Assembly (NCBI GenBank): GCA_963752605.1
Contig: CAVVYW010000005.1
Location: 930,001-994,000, forward strand
DNA length: 64,000 nt
Reading direction: 5' to 3'
DNA from: CAVVYW01 sp963752605
Lineage (GTDB): Bacteria > Actinomycetota > Thermoleophilia > Solirubrobacterales > 70-9
Positions 6,936 through 14,431 of the stretch are shown in pieces; position 1 is the first letter of the stretch, and every line of letters starts with the position of its first letter. A model generated the notes under the pieces. The model saw only the letters and a program-made list of their open reading frames with translations. It was not told the origin of the DNA and did not search any database. A program made the translations under genes and the position numbers.

Positions 6936-9089
6936 TCAGGAGGGTGGGCTTGCCGTGCCCAGCTCGCGCCCCAGCCGGGCGGCGTACGCGGCCTCGGCCC
7001 GTCGCCTGGCCTCCGCCGCCGGCCAGCCGGCGAAGACCGCTCCGGCGAGCGCGGTCAGCGCCCCCACCCAGATCCAGCTGACCAGCGGGTTGACGATCAC
7101 CCTGAAGGTCGCCGGCGGTGGGTGCTGCGCGTAGTTCTCGGCGAGAGCGAGGATGGCCACGCCCTGGGCGTCAGAGGGCAGGTCGGCGAGCTGCGCGTTG
7201 CCGCGGGCGATCGCCGGGTCGAGGGTCGAGAGGTCGGGCTGGAAGGCTGTCCAGAAGTCCTCCCCTCCCCCCACCCGCAGCCCGACCTCGCTCGTGGACT
7301 CGCCCTCGAAGTAGCGGCCGATCGGCCCCGCCATCGGATCCTGGGTCGGGTAGTAGTTCCGCGCCGGCGCGAGCGTGGCGAAGCCCTTGCCATCCCTGTC
7401 CACATCGAGCAGCGCGCTGAAGGCGATCCGCTCGTTGCGCGGGTCCGCGGTCAGGTCCTCGTAGGTGACGGTGTAGTCGCCCACGTCCGCCGACTCGCCG
7501 ACGGAGAGCCGCAGGTCGCGGTTGGTCTGGAAGCTCGACGAGCCCGCGATGCCGATCAGGGTGATCGCGATGCCGACGTGGACGATGTAGCCGCCGTAGC
7601 GGCGGCGGTTGCGCCCCACCGCCCTCACCAGCGCCGTCGGCCTGGACTCGCCGGAGAGCGCCCGCCGAGCGGAGCCGGCACGCCAAAACTCCTGGGCCAG
7701 GGCTGTCAGCGCGAACGCCGCGAAGGCGAACAGCAGGAGTGCCCAAAGGTGGTCCGGGGCGTCGCTGACCAGCGCCAGGACGATCGCCGTTGCGACGGCC
7801 GCGACGCCCGGCCAGAGCAGCAGGCGCTTCGCCGCGGAGCCGCTCAGCTTTCCCCAGGCGAGCAGCGGGCCGATCCCGGTGAAGAGGACCAGCACCACAC
7901 CGAGGGGCGTGACGTAGCGGTCGAACCAAGGCGCCCCGAGCGAGGAGCGGGTGCCGGTCACGGCCTCGGCGATCAGTGGGAAGAAGGTGCCCCAGAAGAT
8001 GACCGCGGCGAGCCCGACGAGCAGCAGGTTGTTGATCAGGAAGACCGACTCCCGGGAGAGCAGCGACTCCATCCGCCGCTCCGGGCGCAGGTCGGGGAGG
8101 CGGCTAACGATGAGCAGGGTGGAGCCGATCGCCACCGTGGCCACCAGCGCCAGGATCGGGCCGCCGACCGTCGAGGCGCCGAATGCGTGGATCGACTCGA
8201 GGATCCCGGAGCGGACGAGGAACGTCCCGAGCAGGCAGAGGCAGAAGGTGCCGCAGATCAGCCCGGCGTTCCAGACCTTCAGCATCCCCCGCTTCTCCTG
8301 AACCATGATCGAGTGGAGGAAGGCGGTTCCGACCAGGAACGGGACCAGCGCCGCGTTCTCGACCGGATCCCATCCCCAGTAGCCACCCCAGCCCAGTTCC
8401 TCGTAGGACCAGCGCGAGCCGAGCAGCAGCCCAAGCCCGAGGAAGGTCCAGGCCGTGAGCGCGAAGCGTCGGGTCGAGCGGATCCAGCCTGCGTCCAGCT
8501 TCCGGGTGACCAGCGCCCCCACGCAGAACGCGAAGGGGATCGCCCAGAGCACGTAGCCGGTGTAGAGCATCGGCGGGTGGATCGCCATGTAGGGGTTGCG
8601 CAGCAGCGGCGTCAGCCCGGCCCCCTCGACCGGCGCGGGGCTGAGCTCGGCGAACGGCTGCGCCGCGAAGATCATCAGCCCGATGAAGAAGGCGCCGATG
8701 CCCGCCAGGACCGCCGTCGCCCACGGGACGAGCTCCCGGTGCTTCCGCCGCGTCAGGTAGAGGACGCCGGAGGAGGCGAGCGAGAGCACCCAGGCCCAGA
8801 GCAGCAGCGAGCCCTCCTGGCTCGACCACATCGCGGTCACCTTGTAGAAGGTCGGCGTGGTGGTCGAGGAGTGGTCGGCGACCACCCCGAAGCTGAAGTC
8901 GTCACGTAGGAAGGCGATCTCGATCGTCGCGACCGCGACGGTGAGCAGCGCCGCCAACGCATAGACCGCGCGGCGCGCGGCCTCGACCCAGCGCCGGTCC
9001 CCGCTGCGCGCGCCGTAGATCGCCGCCGTGGCTGCGAACAGCGCTACGAGCAGGGCGGCCGCGAGGCTGGCGGAGCCGAGCTCGTTCAC
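6936..9089 (-). CDS. ccmF: Cytochrome c haem lyase CcmF/CcyK
   Basis: 717-residue polytopic membrane protein that attaches haem to apocytochrome c outside the membrane. Many transmembrane helices are visible. The haem-handling WWD motif is WGGYWGWDPVEN, and a periplasmic C-terminal domain precedes a last helix near residue 690. The start is set to the GTG at 9089, which overlaps the ccmE stop (GTGA); the longer open frame upstream has a Pro/Arg-rich sequence that lies inside ccmE. The length is slightly longer than the E. coli protein. It works with CcmE (upstream), the CcmI-like protein (downstream) and CcmH/TlpA at 11.2-12.2 kb. Confidence 0.93.
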   Translation of the reverse strand: MNELGSASLAAALLVALFAATAAIYGARSGDRRWVEAARRAVYALAALLTVAVATIEIAFLRDDFSFGVVADHSSTTTPTFYKVTAMWSSQEGSLLLWAWVLSLASSGVLYLTRRKHRELVPWATAVLAGIGAFFIGLMIFAAQPFAELSPAPVEGAGLTPLLRNPYMAIHPPMLYTGYVLWAIPFAFCVGALVTRKLDAGWIRSTRRFALTAWTFLGLGLLLGSRWSYEELGWGGYWGWDPVENAALVPFLVGTAFLHSIMVQEKRGMLKVWNAGLICGTFCLCLLGTFLVRSGILESIHAFGASTVGGPILALVATVAIGSTLLIVSRLPDLRPERRMESLLSRESVFLINNLLLVGLAAVIFWGTFFPLIAEAVTGTRSSLGAPWFDRYVTPLGVVLVLFTGIGPLLAWGKLSGSAAKRLLLWPGVAAVATAIVLALVSDAPDHLWALLLFAFAAFALTALAQEFWRAGSARRALSGESRPTALVRAVGRNRRRYGGYIVHVGIAITLIGIAGSSSFQTNRDLRLSVGESADVGDYTVTYEDLTADPRNERIAFSALLDVDRDGKGFATLAPARNYYPTQDPMAGPIGRYFEGESTSEVGLRVGGGEDFWTAFQPDLSTLDPAIARGNAQLADLPSDAQGVAILALAENYAQHPPPATFRVIVNPLVSWIWVGALTALAGAVFAGWPAAEARRRAEAAYAARLGRELGTASPPS

Positions 9090-9511
9090 TCGGTGATCTG
9101 CACGTGCTCGGGGTCCTCCTCGGCTTCCTCGCTGAACTTCGAGGGGCACTTGGTGACGAGGCTGTCGTGATCGGCGACGAAGGTGTCGTCGTCGAGCCTG
9201 CCGGTGACGATCACCTCTCGCCCATCCTTGAAGGGATCCGGCACGGTCCCGGTGTACGTCACCGGGACCGGGTGGCTGCCGTCACGGTCGGAGATCCTGA
9301 ACAGCAGCTGGTCGTCGGTGCGCTGGATCGTGCCCGGGACAACCTTGCCGGTGAGGTCGTAGGTCTGGCCTGCGTCGGCCTCGAGCAGCTCAGAGGGCTG
9401 CTTCGCCTCCGTTGAGGCGCTGAACGACGTGTACACGAGCCCAGCGGCCAGCAGCACGGCTGCCGAGAGCGCCACGACCAGGCGAATCTGTCGCTTGCGG
9501 GCGGGATCCAT
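9086..9511 (-). CDS. ccmE: Haem chaperone CcmE, cysteine-type variant
   Basis: 141 residues. One N-terminal membrane anchor (residues 9-29) is followed by the OB-fold (YDLTGKVVPGTIQRTDDQLL through VIVTGRLDDDTFVADH). CcmE carries haem covalently to CcmF. The classical HxxxY haem site is replaced here by Cys122-Pro-Ser-Lys-Phe126 (VTKCPSKF). A CxxxY form is known in some archaea and sulfate reducers; here the aromatic residue is Phe. The ATG start is 61 bp from the divergent lipoprotein start. The stop overlaps the ccmF start. Confidence 0.92.
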   Translation of the reverse strand: MDPARKRQIRLVVALSAAVLLAAGLVYTSFSASTEAKQPSELLEADAGQTYDLTGKVVPGTIQRTDDQLLFRISDRDGSHPVPVTYTGTVPDPFKDGREVIVTGRLDDDTFVADHDSLVTKCPSKFSEEAEEDPEHVQITE

Positions 9512-9572
9512 GAGGGCGAACGATTATGGCAATAGGATCTGGCCGCCTGGTCCACCGAGAACCGGAGGAGAA

Positions 9573-10028
9573 ATGTCTCGACTTCGCCTGCTCCCGGTTG
9601 CCCTCGTCAGCGCCGCGGCGCTCTTCGTGGTCGCCTGCGACGGAGACACCGCCGAGAAGAACGATTACGTCGACGAGGTCAACGAGGTCCAGAACACGCT
9701 GCAGAGCGACATCAGCAAGCTCGCCCAGAGCCCGCAGTCACCCGAGCAGCTGGTGGGGTTCTACGACGAGACAGTCGCGAGCCTCGAGTCCGCGGTGGAC
9801 TCGCTGGAGAGCATCGAGCCGCCGGATGAGGTCGCGGAACTGCACGACCAGCTCATCAGCGAGGTCCAGGGCCTGGCCGACGTGATCACCGGCGCCGTGG
9901 ACGAGATCGAACAGGGCGGAGCCGCCGCGCTCCCTGGGGCGGTGAGTCAGCTCGCGACCGAGGGTACGCGACTCCAGACGGAGTTCTCCTCGACGATCGA
10001 CGAGATCAACTCGACGCTGCAGGATTAG
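9573..10028 (+). CDS. Helical lipoprotein of unknown function
   Basis: 151 residues. The signal peptide ends in the lipobox FVVAC (Cys21), giving a mature lipoprotein that starts CDGDTAEKN. The rest is acidic and almost entirely predicted helical with heptad-like spacing (YVDEVNEVQNTLQSDISKL and DQLISEVQGLADVITGAVDE), so it is probably an extended coiled-coil protein outside the membrane. ATG at 9573 follows GGAGGAGAA. It is transcribed divergently from ccmE and ends in a 4-bp convergent overlap with the SnoaL-like gene. No named family recognised. Confidence 0.8.
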   Translation: MSRLRLLPVALVSAAALFVVACDGDTAEKNDYVDEVNEVQNTLQSDISKLAQSPQSPEQLVGFYDETVASLESAVDSLESIEPPDEVAELHDQLISEVQGLADVITGAVDEIEQGGAAALPGAVSQLATEGTRLQTEFSSTIDEINSTLQD

Positions 10029-10528
10029 CGGCGAAGCCGGCCGGCCAACGCGGCCAAGCGGGCCAGTACCCGCTCGGCCCGCGAACCGCGGGCCGGGAGG
10101 ACGCCGAGGTCGCGCATGATGGCGGCGCCGTCGTAGTAGGAGACGAGGTGGGTGATCCTGCCGTCGCCGTCGAGTGTCGCGACGTCGACACCGGCGCTCT
10201 CCACCACGCGGCCAGTGGGCGGCAGGCCGTCGATCTCGCCGCGATGCGTCATCCGTGATCGCCACTCGCCGGCGGTGAACTCGTCCCCATGTGCGGCGCG
10301 GACCAGCTCGAAGTGCAGGTCCGGAAAGGCTGAGTGCACCCGGGATGCGTGCGCCCGGATCTCGGCGGGCCCGCGGGCGACCGCGCCGGCGCCGCGATCG
10401 TCGTAGACGGCCCCCTCCGTGAAGAACGAGGCGATCCGCTCGGCGTCCCTGGCGTTCCAGGCCGCCAGGTAGTCGCGCATCAACTCCTCCCGTGCCGCCC
10501 CTTCGATGTGCACGTCCGTCGCAGCCAT
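10025..10528 (-). CDS. SnoaL-like / NTF2-fold protein
   Basis: 167 residues. The N-terminal pattern LMRDYLAAWNARDAERIASF, then a strand with DDRGAGAVARGPAEIRAH and the FPDLHFEL segment, is characteristic of SnoaL-like (ester cyclase / ketosteroid-isomerase-like) proteins. The NTF2 cone usually binds a small hydrophobic molecule. No biosynthetic cluster is nearby, so the ligand is unknown. The C-terminal 25 residues are Arg-rich and outside the fold. Confidence 0.75.
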   Translation of the reverse strand: MAATDVHIEGAAREELMRDYLAAWNARDAERIASFFTEGAVYDDRGAGAVARGPAEIRAHASRVHSAFPDLHFELVRAAHGDEFTAGEWRSRMTHRGEIDGLPPTGRVVESAGVDVATLDGDGRITHLVSYYDGAAIMRDLGVLPARGSRAERVLARLAALAGRLRR

Positions 10529-10555
10529 TGAGGCAAGTCTATGCTCGCCTACTGG

Positions 10556-11011
10556 CTACGCGTGCGAACCGGCCTTCTCTGGCTGTTTGGGGCCGGGAGC
10601 GCCAGTCGCCGGCGGCGTAGCGGAGGCCGGCTCAACTCCCAGCTTGCGGTGGGTCCGCTCGTGGCGGCCGCGAAGGAAACGGGTCGCCAGGCTGGTCAGC
10701 GGCCTGAACGGGAGCGCGATCGACGCGATGTTGCCGGCCAGCTCGAGGTGTCCGAGCTTGTCGAGGAGCACCGCGGCCTCGCGGCGCTCCCCCTTACTCA
10801 GGTTCCTGGACGGCCGGCCCTTCGACTTCTTCGCGATCTCCAGCAGGCGCCTGCGCTCCTCCGGCTCGAGCCGCCTCCAGTGGCCCCATGACACCCAGGC
10901 GCCCTCGGCGACCGCGATCAGCCACAGTCTCCTGGCGAGCCACCTGCTGCGCATCGCGACCCTGCGACCTGCCCAGCCGAAAGCGTGCCCTATCCCGCTC
11001 AGAAGTCCCAT
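10556..11011 (-). CDS. Basic protein of unknown function
   Basis: 151 residues, very basic. The N-terminal half has amphipathic and hydrophobic stretches (LWLIAVAEGAWVSWGHW) and an Arg/Glu-rich turn (LEPEERRRLLEIAKKSKGRP). A second hydrophobic patch is NIASIALPFRPL. The C-terminus is Pro/Ala-rich and probably disordered. The pattern L-EERRRLLE-KKSKGRP-NLS-ERRE recurs in small actinobacterial proteins, but I cannot name a family. It sits between the SnoaL-like gene and tRNA-Gly. Confidence 0.6.
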   Translation of the reverse strand: MGLLSGIGHAFGWAGRRVAMRSRWLARRLWLIAVAEGAWVSWGHWRRLEPEERRRLLEIAKKSKGRPSRNLSKGERREAAVLLDKLGHLELAGNIASIALPFRPLTSLATRFLRGRHERTHRKLGVEPASATPPATGAPGPKQPEKAGSHA

Positions 11012-11052
11012 GCGACGCTCTTACCCCCGATCACGGCCGGCCATTCCTCGAG

Positions 11053-11125
11053 AGCGGACGACGGGACTTGAACCCGCTACCTCGAGCTTGGGAAGCTCGC
11101 GCTCTACCAGGTGAGCTACGTCCGC
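11053..11125 (-). tRNA. tRNA-Gly, anticodon CCC
   Basis: 73 bases on the minus strand. The acceptor stem pairs GCGGACG (11125-11119) with CGTCCGC, discriminator T. The anticodon arm is CGAGC / TTCCCAA / GCTCG, giving anticodon CCC, which reads GGG. The T arm has GGGTTCAAGTCCC. CCA is not encoded. It stands alone between a hypothetical gene and the tlpA-ccmH pair. Confidence 0.96.
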
Positions 11126-11188
11126 GTTCTCAGCGCATTCTAGGTCGGATGCCCGCCTCGCTAAACCTCATCTCTAGCCTTGACCGAC

Positions 11189-11710
11189 ATGAGCGCGAGG
11201 ACCTTCGTCGTAGTGATCGCGGTGCTGGCCGTGATCGGCCTGCTCGGGTTCGGCTTGATCGACAAGAACGAGGAGGCGATCTCCGTCGGCGACCCGGCCC
11301 CGGAGGCGGAGCTGACCGAGCTCGGCAGCGGTGGCCCCGCCAGCCTCGAGGACTACCGCGGCGAGTGGGTGCTGGTCAACTTCTGGTCCTCCTGGTGCAA
11401 GCCGTGCCGTGAGGAGTCCCCAGACCTCCAGGAGTTCCAGGACGCGCACGCCGGAGAGGTCGCGGTCGTGGGGATCAACCTCGAGGACGCCTCCGACGAC
11501 GCGAAAGCCTTCGTCGCGGAGTTCGGTCTCACCTACCCGCAGCTCCGGGCGGCGAACAACCGCAAGATCCGCGAGGACTATGGGATGGTGGCCCGCCCCG
11601 AGAACTTCCTGATCGACCCCGAGGGGAAGGTCGCGCTGATTCAGCGGGGCCCGGTGAACGCCGAGATTCTGCGCGACCGGGTGGAGCCTCTGATCTCGGA
11701 GACCTCGTGA
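11189..11710 (+). CDS. TlpA/ResA-type membrane-anchored thioredoxin
   Basis: 173 residues. One N-terminal membrane helix (residues 6-23) is followed by a thioredoxin/redoxin domain facing outward. The active site is Cys70-Lys-Pro-Cys73 in VNFWSSWCKPC, with the later cis-proline region (VARPENFLIDPEGKV). Such proteins reduce the haem-binding cysteines of apocytochrome c before haem attachment. The stop overlaps the GTG start of ccmH by 4 bp, which strongly supports a role in cytochrome c maturation. The ATG at 11189 is preferred to an in-frame TTG at 11180; no strong ribosome site is visible, so the mRNA may have a very short leader. Confidence 0.88.
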   Translation: MSARTFVVVIAVLAVIGLLGFGLIDKNEEAISVGDPAPEAELTELGSGGPASLEDYRGEWVLVNFWSSWCKPCREESPDLQEFQDAHAGEVAVVGINLEDASDDAKAFVAEFGLTYPQLRAANNRKIREDYGMVARPENFLIDPEGKVALIQRGPVNAEILRDRVEPLISETS

Positions 11711-12174
11711 CGCGCCCCTCCCCCACGGCGCTGCTCGGATTCCTTCTGGCTCTCGCCATCACGGCGAACCCTGCGACCGCCCAGGCCCCCGAGCCGCAGG
11801 CCAATCTCCCCGACATCGAGGATGAGGTGATGTGCCCGGTCTGCGGGACGACCCTCGAGCTCGCCGAGCAGGCCCCCCAGGCCGACCGTGAGCGCGAGCT
11901 GATCCGCCGGCTGATCGCGCAGGGCTACGCCAAGGAGCAGATCAAGGACGAGCTCGTCGCCGAGTACGGCGAGGACGTGCTCGCCGTCCCCGAGTCGGAG
12001 GGATTCGACATCACGAACTGGCTGGTCCCCGCCCTCGCGTTCGGCCTGGCGCTGCTGGCACTCGGCTTCGGCGCGGCCAGGCTCCGCGGCCGCCGCGCGG
12101 GGCCGGAGCCGGAACCGCTCGCCGACACCGAGGCCGACCGCCTCGACGCGGACCTCCGCCGCTACGACCTCTGA
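11707..12174 (+). CDS. ccmH: Cytochrome c maturation protein CcmH
   Basis: 155 residues. The signal peptide (about residues 1-25, ending TAQA) is followed by the short helical-bundle domain with Cys43-Pro-Val-Cys46 (EVMCPVCG) in place of the classical LRCxxC. Next comes the family sequence LIRRLIAQGYAKEQIKDELV, then VAEYGEDVLAVP and one membrane helix (about 107-128). CcmH holds apocytochrome c for haem ligation by CcmF. The gene starts with GTG overlapping the tlpA stop. A basic and acidic tail follows the helix. Confidence 0.93.
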   Translation: MTRPSPTALLGFLLALAITANPATAQAPEPQANLPDIEDEVMCPVCGTTLELAEQAPQADRERELIRRLIAQGYAKEQIKDELVAEYGEDVLAVPESEGFDITNWLVPALAFGLALLALGFGAARLRGRRAGPEPEPLADTEADRLDADLRRYDL

Positions 12175-12195
12175 GGCCCCTTTGCGCTTCTGGAT

Positions 12196-12330
12196 ATCTG
12201 ATGCATCGCGTGCATATCCGATGCATGGTGTGAATCGGATATTCGCCTCATGCATCCCCGATTCCGAAGCGCATGGGGCCCGGCGATACCCACACGGGCT
12301 CGGCATATCTAAGTGGGCCTACGCGGCCCG
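12196..12330. repeat. TGCAT-rich noncoding repeat between ccmH and argS
   Basis: The 170-bp convergent gap between ccmH and argS contains degenerate short repeats: GATGCATCG, TGCATATCCGATGCATGG and CATGCATCCCCGAT, with ATATC/GATAT inverted arms. It is visibly richer in A+T than its surroundings. No ORF or RNA gene is recognised. Its function could be termination for two convergent genes or protein binding. Confidence 0.45.
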
Positions 12331-12344
12331 CCCGCATCCGGCGG

Positions 12345-13985
12345 CTACATCCGCTCGGGCGCTGAGATCCCGAGCAGCCCGAGGGTGCGGGCGATCCCCC
12401 GCTTGGTGAGCAGGCAGAGGCCGAGCCGGGCGTCCTCGACCCCGGCGCCCTCCGCCCCGACCACCTGGCAGTCCCGGTAGAAGGCATGGAAGTCGCGGGC
12501 GACCTCCATCGCGTAGGCGCAGAGGCGGTGGGGCGCCCGGCGTTCGGCGGCCTCGGCCGCCTCGGCGGGCAGCTCGCAGAGGCGCTTGATCAGCGCGCGC
12601 TCGGCCGGCTGCACCTCGGCCTCGGCCGAGGCGAAGTCGGCCCTGGCAGCCCGCTCCTCCGCCCCATCCCCGGCCTTGCGCAGGATGCTCGCGATCCGCG
12701 CGTGCGCGTACTGGACGTAGTAGACGGGGTTCTCGTTCGAGGTCTGTCGCGCCAGCTCGAGATCGAGGTCCACGGGCGTGTCATGGCTGCGCTGCAGCAT
12801 GAAGAAGCGGGTCGCGTCCGCCCCGATGTCGTCGATGAGCTCGTCGAGGGTCACGAACTCGCCCTTCCGCTTCGACATCTGGGCGCGTTCGCCGCGCTCC
12901 ACGACATGGACGAGCTGCATGATCGCGATCTCCAGCCGGTCCGGGTCGAAGCCGAGCGCCTGCAACCCCGCCTTCAGCCGCTCCACGTAGCCGTGGTGGT
13001 CGGCGCCGAGCACGTTGATCAGGCGGTCGTTACCCCGTTGGAACTTGTCGCGGTGGTAGGCGATGTCCGCGAGGTAGTAGGTGGAATCGCCATCGGAGCG
13101 GACCAGGACCCGGTCCTTGTCATCGCCCAGGTCGGTGGTGCGGAGCCAGGTCGCCCCCTCGCTCTCGTAGACGTGCCCGGTCTCCTTCAGGTCGGCCAGG
13201 ACCCTGTCGATCTCGCCATCCTCGTGAATGCTTCGCTCCGAGTACCAGGTGTCGTACTCCACCCCGTACCGGCGCAGCGTCTCCTCGGCCGCCTCCCGCA
13301 TCAGCTCGGCCCCGCGACGCGCGAGCTCCTCGGTGTCGCCGGGCTCCACGCCCTCGGACTTGAGACGCTCGGCAAGCTCGCTGACGTAGTCGCCCGCGTA
13401 GCCATCCTCGGGGACGTCCTCTCCTTTCATCCGCGCGGCGATCGACGCCGCGAAGATCTCGATCTGGCCCCCGACGTCGTTGATGTAGTACTCGCGCTCG
13501 ACCCCGTTGCCGACAAATTCCAGCACCCGGGCGACCGAGTCGCCGTAGGCGGCGTGGCGGCCGCCCGCGGCAGTCAGGGGGCCGGTCGGGTTGGCGGAGA
13601 CGAACTCGATGTTGACCCTCTCCACCTTCCCTTTCGCCGCCGGGCGGCCCAGCTCGTCGCCGGCCGCGAGGAGCTCCGCCGCCGCCTCGCGATACCAGGT
13701 GTCGGTGAGGAACAGGTTCAGGAACCCGGGTCCGGCGACCTCGACCCTCTCCAGCTGGCCCTTTAGGCGTCCCTCCAGCTCGGCGGCGAGGCGATCCGCG
13801 ATGCCGCGCGGCTTCTCGCCGAGGCTCGGGGCCAGCAGCATCGCGGCGTTGGTCGAGAAGTCTCCGAACTCGGCCTTGGGCGGCCGCTCGAGCACGGGCA
13901 CCGAGGAGCCGCCCTCGGAACCGTCCCGCAGCGCGGCCGCGGCCTCCTCGACCGCCGCCCGCAGCTCTGCAACCGGGTCACCCAC
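12345..13985 (-). CDS. argS: Arginyl-tRNA synthetase
   Basis: 546-residue class I synthetase charging tRNA-Arg. The N-terminal additional domain (residues 1-105) contains KAEFGDFSTNAAM. The catalytic core has ANPTGPLTAAGGRHAAYGD in place of the HIGH motif (an accepted ArgRS variant), then NVLGADHHGYVERL and the KMSKS-like QMSKRKGEFVTL. The C-terminal DALR anticodon-binding domain contains NPVYYVQYAHARI and ends LLGISAPERM. It starts with GTG right after the rlmH stop. Housekeeping gene, no oddities. Confidence 0.97.
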   Translation of the reverse strand: MGDPVAELRAAVEEAAAALRDGSEGGSSVPVLERPPKAEFGDFSTNAAMLLAPSLGEKPRGIADRLAAELEGRLKGQLERVEVAGPGFLNLFLTDTWYREAAAELLAAGDELGRPAAKGKVERVNIEFVSANPTGPLTAAGGRHAAYGDSVARVLEFVGNGVEREYYINDVGGQIEIFAASIAARMKGEDVPEDGYAGDYVSELAERLKSEGVEPGDTEELARRGAELMREAAEETLRRYGVEYDTWYSERSIHEDGEIDRVLADLKETGHVYESEGATWLRTTDLGDDKDRVLVRSDGDSTYYLADIAYHRDKFQRGNDRLINVLGADHHGYVERLKAGLQALGFDPDRLEIAIMQLVHVVERGERAQMSKRKGEFVTLDELIDDIGADATRFFMLQRSHDTPVDLDLELARQTSNENPVYYVQYAHARIASILRKAGDGAEERAARADFASAEAEVQPAERALIKRLCELPAEAAEAAERRAPHRLCAYAMEVARDFHAFYRDCQVVGAEGAGVEDARLGLCLLTKRGIARTLGLLGISAPERM

Positions 13986-13986
13986 G

Positions 13987-14403
13987 TCAGTGATGGTATG
14001 GCTCGCCGGCGAGGATCTTGGTCGCTCGGAAGAGCTGCTCCAGGAGCACCACCCGGGTCAGCTGGTGGGCCATTGTCTGCGGCCCGAGGCTGATCCGCTC
14101 GTCGGCGAGCTTCACCACCTCCGACGAGAGCCCCTCCGCCCCGCCGATTAGGAAGACGAGGTCAAGCGCGTCGATTCGGCGCTCGGACAGCCAGTCGGCC
14201 CAGCCCTTCGAGCTGAACGCTCTTCCACCCCGGTCCAGCGCGACGACGTGCGAGCGCTTCGGGATCCGTCCCTCGATGTTGAACTCGTCGCGGACCTCGA
14301 TCACCTCGACAGGCTGGTGGCGCTGGAGCATCTTGCGGTAGTGGGCGTCGGCCTCGACGAAGGGCTCCTTCGCCTTGCCTACGGTGATGAGGTAGGTGTT
14401 CAT
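13987..14403 (-). CDS. rlmH: 23S rRNA pseudouridine-1915 N3-methyltransferase RlmH
   Basis: 138 residues of the SPOUT (alpha/beta-knot) family, a small dimeric enzyme that methylates pseudouridine 1915 of helix 69. Motifs: start MNTYLITVGKAKEPFVEADA, LDRGGRAFSSKGWADWL, the SAM-binding knot FLIGGAEGLSSEV, and the family C-terminus QLFRATKILAGEPYHH. The ATG at 14403 gives the exact family start; a longer frame upstream overlaps the M48 gene. It ends one base before argS. Confidence 0.96.
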   Translation of the reverse strand: MNTYLITVGKAKEPFVEADAHYRKMLQRHQPVEVIEVRDEFNIEGRIPKRSHVVALDRGGRAFSSKGWADWLSERRIDALDLVFLIGGAEGLSSEVVKLADERISLGPQTMAHQLTRVVLLEQLFRATKILAGEPYHH

Positions 14404-14431
14404 GGACGGGGGGTCTTCATGGGGCGGGGCG

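Noticed and set aside
7122..8909. A 595-codon open frame on the plus strand.
   Set aside because: It is the antisense of ccmF, with Arg/Gly/Glu-rich composition typical of reverse frames in GC-rich DNA.
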